From an uncultured Lachnospiraceae bacterium (lineage in GTDB: Bacteria; Bacillota; Clostridia; Lachnospirales; Lachnospiraceae), in NCBI GenBank assembly GCA_947179245.1, contig CAMXBD010000012.1, forward strand, positions 1-39,674: 39,674 nucleotides of DNA, given 5' to 3'. The translations under genes were made by a program, and so were the position numbers. The notes under the pieces are model-generated. The model was given only the letters and a program-made list of their open reading frames with translations, did no database searches and had not been told where the DNA came from. Position 1 is the stretch's first letter, and each line of letters starts with the position of its first letter. Of this stretch, positions 32,499-39,628 are shown one piece after another.

Positions 32499-34646
32499 AT
32501 GGCTAAAATCGTAGATCAGATCAACATAGAAGAGGATGGAATTTATCTGGTATTTGGTGTGACGGATGAGGAGCAGTTAAAGCTCCTCCATTTTTCGTCC
32601 AATCCATTCCAAGGAATAGAGGAAAATGAGCAGTATATACAGGAAGGTTTTCAGTTTGTTCAGGTGAACTTTTCAGGATATAACAGACCTTATGAGAAAC
32701 ACGGAAATAAGCATATTGTCACGGCGCCGGGATACCTTCTGGCTTATGCGGGCATGGAAGATGGGCGAAATGAGATTGGAAGAAGACTTGTGATCACACA
32801 GCAGGATAAAGTTACCGGGGCAAAAGTGGTGTCCTATATGCAGTTCTACAGTGGAACTTCTACCTTGCGTATCTATCATGAGGTCGTGAATGAGGGAGCG
32901 GAAGAACAGACATTGGAGTATGTTTCTTCTTTCTATTATCTTGGAATCGAGAAAGAGGGGAAAACAAGTTCTGATGATAAAATGAAGCTCACCTATGCCT
33001 GTCATGGATGGCAGAAAGAAATGAATTTCCGCACGGTGACTTTTCCGCAGATGGGACTGGGACAGACCCAGCCTATGGTAAATCAGCGTACTTCTTCTAC
33101 TTTTGAACTGACGAATACGGGAAACTGGTCTACTAAGAAATATCTGCCCATGGGTTATCTGGAAAACACGGAGGCTGACAGTGGTTTATACTGGCAGATT
33201 GAGCATAACGGTTCATGGCATGCCGAGATCAGTGATGAGAACGGACATTTCTATCTGGCGCTCAGCGGTCCTACGGAAGTACAGTCACATTGGTTTAAAC
33301 AGTTGAAACCCGGAGAGCATTTTACGACAGTTCCGGTGGCGGTAGGAGTTTCGGGAGCGGATTTTGATCAGGCAATGGGACAGCTGACAAGATACCGCAG
33401 GATGATCCGGCGCCCCAATAAGGATAACGAAAATCTTCCGGTTATATTTAACGACTATATGAATTGTCTGTTTGGCGATCCGACGACGGATAAAGAGATT
33501 CCGTTGATTGACGCAGCGGCTGAGATTGGTTGTGAGTACTATGTGATCGATGCGGGGTGGTATGCGCCCGGTGAATGGTGGGACAGCGTAGGGGAATGGC
33601 AGCAGTGCAGAGAGCGTTTTCCCGGCGGGATAGAGGAAGTGACGCAGTATATCCGTGATAAAGGTATGATACCCGGACTGTGGCTGGAATTAGAGGTCAT
33701 GGGAATCAACTGCGAGAAGGCGAAGCGCGTACCGGACGACTGGTTTTTTGTCAGACATGGCAAAAGAGTTTTCGATCGGAGCAGATATCAGTTAGATTTC
33801 CGCAACCCGGCAGTAATCGAGCATGTCAACGAGGTCATTGACCGCGTAGTGAATCAGTATGGCGTGGGTTATATCAAAATGGATTATAATATTGAACCGG
33901 GAATCGGTACAGAACTGTATGCGGATAGCGTCGGACAGGGCATGCTGGAACATGAGCGGGCTTATCTGAAATGGCTGGACGGCGTGTTTGAGAAATATCC
34001 GGATCTGGTTATTGAGAACTGTTCCAGCGGCGGTTTGAGGACGGACTATGCCATGCTGTCACGTTACAGTATACAGTCTACCTCTGATCAGGAAGATTAC
34101 CGCAATTATGCTACGATTGCGGCAAATGCCTGTGCGGGACTGACGCCGGAGCAGGCAGCCGTGTGGTCTTATCCCCAGAGAGACGGTGACGAGGAAGAAA
34201 CAATTTACAACATGGTCAATGCGCTTCTTCTGCGTATTCATCAAAGCGGGCATCTGCCGCAGTTGTCGGCAGAACGCAAGGCATTGGTGAAAGAGGGAAT
34301 TGACTATTATAAAAATATCCGCGGTGATATCCGTGTGGCAGTTCCGGCGTGGCCGCTGGGGTTGGCGGACAGCTTAGATCACTGGCTTGCCGCCGCATTG
34401 AAAACAGAAGATAAAGTTTATCTTGCTGTCTGGCGGAGAGGCGGAGACGAAAGCGTTTGTGAGATTCCTCTGGATAAACTGGTTCCGGCGGGTGGGAAAG
34501 CTGTTGTACGTCTGGCGTATCCGGAGAATGCATTGGCGGAGAATGTGGAGTATTCCGTGGCTGGACAAACGCTCACGGTGAAATATCAGCAGCCCGTTAT
34601 GGCAAGGATATTTGAGGTTACCATTTACTTTAGTCCGCTACTATGA
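32499..34646 (+). CDS. Alpha-galactosidase, glycoside hydrolase family 36
   Basis: A 715-residue cytosolic enzyme without signal peptide. The ATG at 32499 has GGAGGAG 4-5 bases upstream; an ATG at 32487 is inside that site region. The N-terminal beta-domain lies at about 1-300. The TIM barrel begins near PVIFNDYMNCLFGDPTTDKE and continues with YVIDAGWYAPGEWWDSVGEW. The nucleophile D462 is in YIKMDYN and the acid/base D516 in CSSGGLRTDYAM. It hydrolyses alpha-1,6-galactosides such as melibiose and raffinose. No sugar transporter is linked to it here, so its uptake partner must be elsewhere. A mixed exo-activity on alpha-N-acetylgalactosaminides is also possible in this family. Confidence 0.9.
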   Translation: MAKIVDQINIEEDGIYLVFGVTDEEQLKLLHFSSNPFQGIEENEQYIQEGFQFVQVNFSGYNRPYEKHGNKHIVTAPGYLLAYAGMEDGRNEIGRRLVITQQDKVTGAKVVSYMQFYSGTSTLRIYHEVVNEGAEEQTLEYVSSFYYLGIEKEGKTSSDDKMKLTYACHGWQKEMNFRTVTFPQMGLGQTQPMVNQRTSSTFELTNTGNWSTKKYLPMGYLENTEADSGLYWQIEHNGSWHAEISDENGHFYLALSGPTEVQSHWFKQLKPGEHFTTVPVAVGVSGADFDQAMGQLTRYRRMIRRPNKDNENLPVIFNDYMNCLFGDPTTDKEIPLIDAAAEIGCEYYVIDAGWYAPGEWWDSVGEWQQCRERFPGGIEEVTQYIRDKGMIPGLWLELEVMGINCEKAKRVPDDWFFVRHGKRVFDRSRYQLDFRNPAVIEHVNEVIDRVVNQYGVGYIKMDYNIEPGIGTELYADSVGQGMLEHERAYLKWLDGVFEKYPDLVIENCSSGGLRTDYAMLSRYSIQSTSDQEDYRNYATIAANACAGLTPEQAAVWSYPQRDGDEEETIYNMVNALLLRIHQSGHLPQLSAERKALVKEGIDYYKNIRGDIRVAVPAWPLGLADSLDHWLAAALKTEDKVYLAVWRRGGDESVCEIPLDKLVPAGGKAVVRLAYPENALAENVEYSVAGQTLTVKYQQPVMARIFEVTIYFSPLL

Positions 34647-34652
34647 TAAAAT
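34624..34652 (+). promoter_or_regulatory. Promoter of the permuted-SBP operon (extended -10)
   Basis: TTTACT (34624-34629), a 17-base spacer ending in TGA, and TAAAAT (34647-34652) form a good sigma-A promoter with an extended -10. The -35 and spacer lie inside the end of the alpha-galactosidase gene. It isolates the importer operon as its own unit. Confidence 0.6.
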
Positions 34653-34707
34653 ACAACAGGATTTTTATTTTCAGAGGCGTAAACGCTTCGGAATGGAGGA
34701 GAAGATT

Positions 34708-35511
34708 ATGAAAAAGAAACTTGCACTTATGCTGGCACTGTCCCTGACAGTGGGAACGGTACTGACAGGATGCGGTAACGCATCTGACACAGCAGACACG
34801 GCGAATGCTGACCTTGTATATGCGGTGGAAGCTGGTTCAGCCGGTGAGGCAGCAGCACAGGACAACGGATTTCAGACAAATGTGGTAGCATCTCAGGCGG
34901 ATGCACTGATGGAAGTTGCTTCCGGCACTTCTGATGCGGCAATTATTGATCTGCTTATGGCTGGCGCTATGATCGGTGAGGGAACAAGCTATCCGAATAT
35001 GAAGTATACTGATGAGCTGACTACAGAGGAATATGGTGTGGGATGCCGTAAAGGTTCCGATCTTGCTTCTTACATCAATTCCGTATTTGCAGAAAGCTAT
35101 GCAGATGGCTCTATGAAAGAGACAGCTACTACCTATGGCGTGCAGGAAGCATTGGTTGAACAGCCTGCTTCTGAGTTCACTGCATCAGCAGAAGACAGTG
35201 ATGTGGCTTATATTCAAGATAAGGGTACAATGATCATAGGCATCACCGATTTTGCTCCGATGGATTATAAAGATGAGTCCGGTGAGTGGATTGGCTTTGA
35301 CGCGGATATGGCTCGTATTGTAGCTGAGAAATTGGGTGTGGAGGCTCAGTTCGTAGAAATTGACTGGGATAACAAGATCATGGAGCTGGAGTCCAAGAAC
35401 ATTGATGTTGTATGGAATGGCATGACACTTACTTCCGAAACAACATCTGCTATGGAATGTACAAACCCCTACTGTAATAATGCGCAGGTAATTGTAGTGC
35501 CTGCTAACTAA
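34708..35511 (+). CDS. Amino-acid-type ABC substrate-binding lipoprotein, circularly permuted
   Basis: A 267-residue protein. The ATG at 34708 has GGAGGAG upstream; the lipobox is VLTGC (Cys22). Residues 36-151 (VYAVEAGSAGEAAAQ, SDAAIIDLLMAG, EEYGVGCRKGSDLASYI, ESYADGSMKETATTYGV) match the second half of ordinary SBP_bac_3 proteins: lobe 2 plus the C-terminal helices. Residues 152-172 are a linker. Residues 173-267 (TMIIGITDFAPMDYKD, GFDADMARIVAEKLGV, NIDVVWNGMTLTSE, AQVIVVPAN) match the normal N-terminal half. Together they give one complete fold in rotated order. The usual Arg of the ligand loop is absent (LTSETTS instead of TxxxR). The next two genes encode its permease and ATPase. The assignment to the polar amino-acid importer family is clear; the ligand is unknown. 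Confidence 0.88.
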   Translation: MKKKLALMLALSLTVGTVLTGCGNASDTADTANADLVYAVEAGSAGEAAAQDNGFQTNVVASQADALMEVASGTSDAAIIDLLMAGAMIGEGTSYPNMKYTDELTTEEYGVGCRKGSDLASYINSVFAESYADGSMKETATTYGVQEALVEQPASEFTASAEDSDVAYIQDKGTMIIGITDFAPMDYKDESGEWIGFDADMARIVAEKLGVEAQFVEIDWDNKIMELESKNIDVVWNGMTLTSETTSAMECTNPYCNNAQVIVVPAN

Positions 35512-35523
35512 AACATAATTTCC

Positions 35524-35560
35524 CTGCCAGTCCGGACAAAAATATGAGCCGGACCGGCAG
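35524..35560 (+). other. Strong hairpin between binding protein and permease genes
   Basis: CTGCCAGTCCGG (35524-35535) pairs with CCGGACCGGCAG (35549-35560), with one A-C mismatch in twelve. No T-run follows at once (AAGATTTTGG). It is more likely an mRNA-stabilising or partial-attenuation stem, giving more binding protein than channel, than a full terminator. Confidence 0.65.
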
Positions 35561-35586
35561 AAGATTTTGGCGAAGGAGAAGTATTT

Positions 35587-36243
35587 ATGTTTTGGAGTGT
35601 TACACAATCGCTGTTAGGCGGTCTGCTCACAACGTTTCAGATTTTTATTTTTACACTGTTGTTTGCATTGCCGCTCGGTCTGATTCTGGCATTTGGTTCC
35701 ATAAGTAAGTTCAAACCGTTGCGCTATCTGATACAGGTACTGGTGTGGATTATTCGCGGTACGCCGCTTATGCTTCAGCTTATCATTATATTTTATGGTC
35801 CCGGTCTGTGGCTTGGACATAATATATGGAGCGGCAATGAAGCGGGTCGTATCACTGCTACCGTTGTAGCGTTCAGTATCAATTATGCCTGCTATTTTTC
35901 GGTTATTTTCCGTGGAGGTATCGAGGGCGTACCGGCAGGACAGCGTGAGGCGGGACAGGTGCTTGGTATGACCAAGTCGCAGATATTTTTCAGAGTAACA
36001 CTTTTGCAGATGGTGAAACGTGTAGTGCCGCCTATGTCCAATGAAATCATTACACTGGTAAAAGATACTTCGTTGGCACGTATTATTGCCGCATATGAAC
36101 TGACTTTTGCGGGATATTCTTTCATGAAGAGCAATGGACTGACATGGCCGTTGTTCTACACCGGTGTATTTTATCTGATCTTTGTAGGCATCTTAACACT
36201 GCTGTTCAATTACATTGAGCGCAGACTGGATTATTTTAGGTGA
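35587..36243 (+). CDS. Amino-acid-type ABC transporter permease, partner of permuted SBP
   Basis: A 218-residue membrane protein, with GAAGGAGAAG before the ATG. It has an N-terminal LLGGLLTTFQIFIFTLLFAL, five membrane segments, IIRGTPLMLQLIIIFYGPGL, and the EAA loop in parts (EAGQVLGMTKSQIF, then VPPMSNEIITLVKDTSLAR). It is a HisM/GlnP-type channel and presumably a homodimer. It is similar in type to the permease at 20002-20700 but not a close copy. It docks the permuted binding protein from outside and the next-encoded ATPase from inside. Confidence 0.92.
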   Translation: MFWSVTQSLLGGLLTTFQIFIFTLLFALPLGLILAFGSISKFKPLRYLIQVLVWIIRGTPLMLQLIIIFYGPGLWLGHNIWSGNEAGRITATVVAFSINYACYFSVIFRGGIEGVPAGQREAGQVLGMTKSQIFFRVTLLQMVKRVVPPMSNEIITLVKDTSLARIIAAYELTFAGYSFMKSNGLTWPLFYTGVFYLIFVGILTLLFNYIERRLDYFR

Positions 36244-36252
36244 GGTATACAT

Positions 36253-37038
36253 ATGGCGATTCTTGAGGTGAAAAATATTGGAAAACAATTTGATTCGACT
36301 ATGGTGTTGAATGATGTCAGCTTTTCTCTTGAGGAAGGTAATGCGCTTGCGATCATCGGTTCTTCGGGTTCGGGTAAGACGACGCTTTTACGCTGTCTTA
36401 ATTTCTTGGAGACGCCTGACAGAGGTTCCATTATCGTGAAAGGGGAGACTCTTTTTGATGCGTCCATGCCCCTTAAAGAGCAGGGAAAAGGTCTGAGGAC
36501 AAAACGTCTGCATTTCGGCATGGTATTCCAGTCTTTTAATTTGTTTCCTCAGTATACGGCATTGGAGAATGTTACGTTATCCGAGAAGCTGCTGGCGAAG
36601 GAAAGAGAGGACTTTAAGCAGAATAAAAAGGATATCTATGCGCAGATAGAGAAACATGGCGTAGAACTGTTGGAGCAGATGGGGCTAGCCGACCGTATGA
36701 CGCACTATCCCCACCAGTTGTCCGGCGGACAGCAGCAACGTGTCGCAATCGCCAGAGCATTGGCGCTTAAGCCGGATATTCTGTGTTTCGATGAACCGAC
36801 TTCCGCACTCGACCCGGAGCTGACCGGAGAAGTGCTTAAGGTAATCAGAGGGCTTGCAGACCAGAAAACGACGATGATCATCGTCACTCATGAGATGGCA
36901 TTTGCAAGAGATGTGTCCGATCAGCTTATTTTCATGGATGACGGCGTGATCGTGGAGCAGGGCGATCCCAAGCAGGTGATTGACCATCCGCGCGAGGAGA
37001 GGACGAAGCAGTTCCTGACCAGATATGCACAGGGATAA
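36253..37038 (+). CDS. Amino-acid-type ABC transporter ATPase
   Basis: A 261-residue ATPase starting 9 bases after the permease stop. Walker A is GSSGSGKTT at 36-44, the Q-loop GMVFQSFNLFPQYTALENV, the signature [19 protein letters not shown], Walker [19 protein letters not shown], and the H-loop VTHEMAFARDVS. Compared with GlnQ at 20716 it carries an insertion of about 20 residues in the helical domain (KEREDFKQNKKDIYAQIEK), seen in several Clostridia amino-acid ATPases. It energises the channel of the preceding gene. Confidence 0.92.
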   Translation: MAILEVKNIGKQFDSTMVLNDVSFSLEEGNALAIIGSSGSGKTTLLRCLNFLETPDRGSIIVKGETLFDASMPLKEQGKGLRTKRLHFGMVFQSFNLFPQYTALENVTLSEKLLAKEREDFKQNKKDIYAQIEKHGVELLEQMGLADRMTHYPHQLSGGQQQRVAIARALALKPDILCFDEPTSALDPELTGEVLKVIRGLADQKTTMIIVTHEMAFARDVSDQLIFMDDGVIVEQGDPKQVIDHPREERTKQFLTRYAQG

Positions 37039-37042
37039 TACA

Positions 37043-37771
37043 ATGGATGAGAACTTAAATAAAAAGAAAGCAATAACCATGGCGGTTGTTGCGGGAATTT
37101 TGATTATAATCGCTTTTTCTTCATTATTCGTGGCGGCTCTTATGCAGGATAATGGTATTTCTGATGCAGTCATCGTGCCTATGGCGTTGATTGCATTTTT
37201 GGGTGGCAATATTACTGCGTTCGTTTTGATAATTAAATCTTATCCCTCACTGCTTATGGAAGAGTGCAGGAAAATGGAGCAAAAGTATGACAAACAGGAA
37301 GTGACAAAAATACCCTTGCCGGATGAGAGGGATATCGTTAAAACATTTCTTCAACATAAATTCAAATATATAGATGAGGGATATTATAGAAGGAAGAAGT
37401 TTTCTTTCCTAAAAGACTCTGTCAGTTATTATGCCCGCATCACCGAGGATTTTGAGATAGAAAATGCTCTGAGGCGGGAGATTGAGCGAATACTTAAAAT
37501 GCATAGAAAAGAGAACAATCTGTGTCTGCTTCTGTTCGTATATATGGATGAGATAGGTGAACGTGAGAAAAAGGATGTCAAAGAGCTTGGGAAAGACCAG
37601 ATCATTGTACAATATGTGATCAATCCGAATGTTTTAGTGTCAGTGATTATTATTGTCATAGATCGTCAAACAGGTACAGGATACTATATGGAAGGCAGGA
37701 AATTTGGATGGATTTCTTCCTATTCGTATGGCTGCAGGATGCTTAGGAAGTTGTTTGGGGTAAAGGACTGA
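37043..37771 (+). CDS. Hypothetical protein with N-terminal membrane hairpin
   Basis: A 242-residue protein starting 4 bases after the ATPase stop, with AGGG 9-12 bases upstream of the ATG at 37043. Two membrane segments lie at about 12-34 and 42-64, followed by a cytosolic domain (about 70-242) with DERDIVKTFLQHKFKYIDEG, YYRRKKFSFLKDSVSYYARI, LLLFVYMDEIGEREKKDVKE, VLVSVIIIVIDRQTGTGYYM. I do not recognise the family. Its tight spacing suggests it is read with the ABC importer, but no link in function is shown. Confidence 0.6.
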   Translation: MDENLNKKKAITMAVVAGILIIIAFSSLFVAALMQDNGISDAVIVPMALIAFLGGNITAFVLIIKSYPSLLMEECRKMEQKYDKQEVTKIPLPDERDIVKTFLQHKFKYIDEGYYRRKKFSFLKDSVSYYARITEDFEIENALRREIERILKMHRKENNLCLLLFVYMDEIGEREKKDVKELGKDQIIVQYVINPNVLVSVIIIVIDRQTGTGYYMEGRKFGWISSYSYGCRMLRKLFGVKD

Positions 37772-37802
37772 GGCTATGCTTGTGTAGCGGCATTAGCATG
37801 CC

Positions 37803-38237
37803 TTACCAGCCTGCTGTAAAATCGATGTCATATCTTGTCCCATGGGAAAAAAGAACACCATCAGTAAGCTGAATGCAAAGGATACAGGTGTTTTCGTCGT
37901 CAAAATTATTATGACCGTTATCAATCCAAGTATAAAATGCTTTTTTTAGTTTGTCGGCTATATCTTTATTCTCAGCTTTGCCAAAATAGCCAAGATTGAT
38001 TCCCTTCCCATGGGCGGTAAACCAATCACCGGCAATTGCAACGGCAGGATTTTTTTCAATTTGCTCCATTTTATTTGAAAGTGCATAGGTAATTACGTAG
38101 AATGCTCCGTCTTCATAAAAAGCATCTACGTTTCGGACATATGGTATATTGCCATCAACGGTTGCTAATGCGATAATATTATCTTTGCCGAACCTCTCAT
38201 CCATGATCTGTTTTGCTTCAGAAGTCAGGTTTTCCAT
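37803..38237 (-). CDS. Pyridoxamine 5'-phosphate oxidase-like flavin protein
   Basis: A 144-residue protein, with GAAGGGATCG before the ATG. It shows the split-barrel pattern of small PNPOx-like proteins: IIALATVDGNIPYVRNVDAFY, AFYVITYALSNKMEQIEKNP, VAIAGDWFTAHGKGINLG. Such proteins bind FMN, F420 or heme. They are often annotated as stress or nitroimidazole-related reductases, but the reaction cannot be told here. It is separately transcribed from its own promoter and converges on the hypothetical gene. Confidence 0.8.
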   Translation of the reverse strand: MENLTSEAKQIMDERFGKDNIIALATVDGNIPYVRNVDAFYEDGAFYVITYALSNKMEQIEKNPAVAIAGDWFTAHGKGINLGYFGKAENKDIADKLKKAFYTWIDNGHNNFDDENTCILCIQLTDGVLFSHGTRYDIDFTAGW

Positions 38238-38320
38238 TTTTCGATCCCTTCAAGTTTTTCTTTTCCCACCTTGAAATTGATTGACGGGAAACATTTCATA
38301 TAATCACTTTGGATAACTTT

Positions 38321-38349
38321 ATTATAACTCTTTAACTGAAAAAAGTGAA
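38321..38349 (-). promoter_or_regulatory. Promoter of the PNPOx-like gene
   Basis: On the minus strand TTCACT (38349-38344) and a perfect TATAAT (38326-38321) are 17 bases apart. The predicted leader is about 75 bases. Confidence 0.55.
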
Positions 38350-38365
38350 CCAATTTGAAAGATAG

Positions 38366-38620
38366 ATAATTAATGAAACAGTAAATCATTGGTATGGAGT
38401 TTATCAAATATTTCTGAAATATGAAAACGACATTCCTGTCGGTTTTGCGCAATGCCAATTACGGCATGATTATGTGGAAGGCACCGAAACATCTCCTGTT
38501 GGATATCTGGAAGGAATTTTTATTATGGAAAACTATCGTAACAGGGGATATGCCAAAGAGCTGTTAAATGAGTGCGAGAAGTGGGCAAAAAAATATTGGC
38601 TGAAAAGAATTTGCCAGTGA
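38366..38620 (+). pseudogene. Fragment of an AAC(6')-like GNAT acetyltransferase
   Basis: This frame is open for 84 codons after a TAG at 38363-38365 and ends with TGA at 38618-38620. It reads in parts VYQIFLKYENDIPVGFAQCQ, LRHDYVEGTETSPVGYLEGI, and ENYRNRGYAKELLNECEKWA. These are the middle strands and the acetyl-CoA loop (RNRGYA) of AAC(6')-type aminoglycoside or GNAT acetyltransferases. The first about 50 residues and the last third, including EFASDCE-like sequence, are missing, and the end reads KKYWLKRICQ. No start codon or ribosome site serves it. It is a remnant joined directly to the following gene. Confidence 0.75.
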
Positions 38621-38637
38621 TTAAGGGGGATATACTT

Positions 38638-39519
38638 ATGAATACGTTAAAACAGGGAGATACCATCGGAATTATAGCACCAAGCTGGGTGGCAGATAGA
38701 ACAAATTACGAAAAATATGCAAAAAGCATTGAAAAATTAGGATTCCAAATCAAATTCGGCGAGAATATATATAAAGACACCTATAAATATACTGCGAGCG
38801 TAGAAGAGCGTGTCGATGATTTAAATGAGATGATATATGACGAAACCGTAAAGATGGTATTCTTTGGCGGAGGATATGGAAGTGTTGATTTGCTTCCGTA
38901 TATAGATTATAGAAAAATAAAGGAATCTCCGAAGCTTTTCTTAAGTTATAGTGATGGGACATCCATTCTTAATGCCATATATGCTCAAACAGGGATAATG
39001 ACATATTATGGTCAGACGCCGGGATTATTTGATGATATCAGCGAATATGATAAAGCACAGTTTATTTCACATTTGGTAGAAGGAAAAGTGACTGATTATA
39101 TCAGCAATAGCGACTGGCATACGATAACAGAAGGATGTTGTCGGGGAACTCTGATTGGTGGATATTTACTTAATTTTGGTTTGACGTTAGGGAATAGTTT
39201 TTTTCCCTACCCAGCAGACAGGAAGTATATACTTTTTATTGAAGAACTGGATAAATTCCGTCCCGTTCAAGAAGTCAGTATGCTCTTAACTTGTATAGGA
39301 CAAAGCTGTTTGATGGAACAAGTTACAGGGGTGCTGTTTGGACATTATTCGGATGAGGTTTCACCGGAGTTGTTTGAAATACTTGAACGATTTGGTAAAA
39401 AATATAATATTCCAGTGGCTTATTGTGATGATTTTGGTCATGGAGCTAATCATGCAATTTTTCCTATTGGAAGAGAGGCTGTTTTGGACACTAAGAATAA
39501 AACATTATTATTTCAATAG
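38638..39519 (+). CDS. LD-carboxypeptidase / MccF-like S66 peptidase
   Basis: A 293-residue protein. The ATG at 38638 has AAGGGGGA upstream; an in-frame GTG at 38572 lies within the acetyltransferase remnant. S66 features are clear: LKQGDTIGIIAPSW at the start, FFGGGYGSVDLLPYID, nucleophile S105 in LSYSDGTSIL, Glu 202/203 in FIEELDKFRPVQE, and H268 in DFGHGANHAIFPIG. Family members remove the terminal D-Ala from muropeptides (LdcA) or cleave microcin C7 (MccF). No signal peptide is present, so it acts in the cytosol. Which of the two roles applies cannot be decided. Confidence 0.88.
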   Translation: MNTLKQGDTIGIIAPSWVADRTNYEKYAKSIEKLGFQIKFGENIYKDTYKYTASVEERVDDLNEMIYDETVKMVFFGGGYGSVDLLPYIDYRKIKESPKLFLSYSDGTSILNAIYAQTGIMTYYGQTPGLFDDISEYDKAQFISHLVEGKVTDYISNSDWHTITEGCCRGTLIGGYLLNFGLTLGNSFFPYPADRKYILFIEELDKFRPVQEVSMLLTCIGQSCLMEQVTGVLFGHYSDEVSPELFEILERFGKKYNIPVAYCDDFGHGANHAIFPIGREAVLDTKNKTLLFQ

Positions 39520-39599
39520 GGCATACGCTGACAACACTTTTTCAAAAAAACTCCCTTTTTGGAATTGTGTACCCATGAAAACGAGCTTATAAATATACA

Positions 39600-39628
39600 T
39601 TGCAAGCAGCAGGCACATATTTTATAAT
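39600..39628 (+). promoter_or_regulatory. Near-consensus promoter at the right edge
   Basis: TTGCAA (39600-39605), a 17-base spacer and a perfect TATAAT (39623-39628) are followed 42 bases later by an ATG at the window end (ATGAAT). It should drive the gene that begins beyond 39674. Confidence 0.65.

Noticed and set aside
34678-34691. A cre-like site (CGTAAACGCTTCGG) before the permuted SBP gene.
   Set aside because: Only about 10 of 14 positions fit the CcpA consensus and the 3' half is wrong; noted but not called.
34708-35511. The reversed halves of the binding protein as a frameshift, pseudogene or two fused partial genes.
   Set aside because: One open frame with signal peptide, lipobox, good ribosome site and promoter covers both halves. 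Each half occurs once and together they make one full domain, so permutation explains it better.
37775-37802. Imperfect hairpin between the converging hypothetical and PNPOx-like genes.
   Set aside because: Only four-base stem segments with a bulge and no T-run; no confident terminator.
39543-39562. CAAAAA/TTTTTG stem after the S66 peptidase gene as a terminator.
   Set aside because: The stem is made almost only of A-T pairs and is too weak to call.
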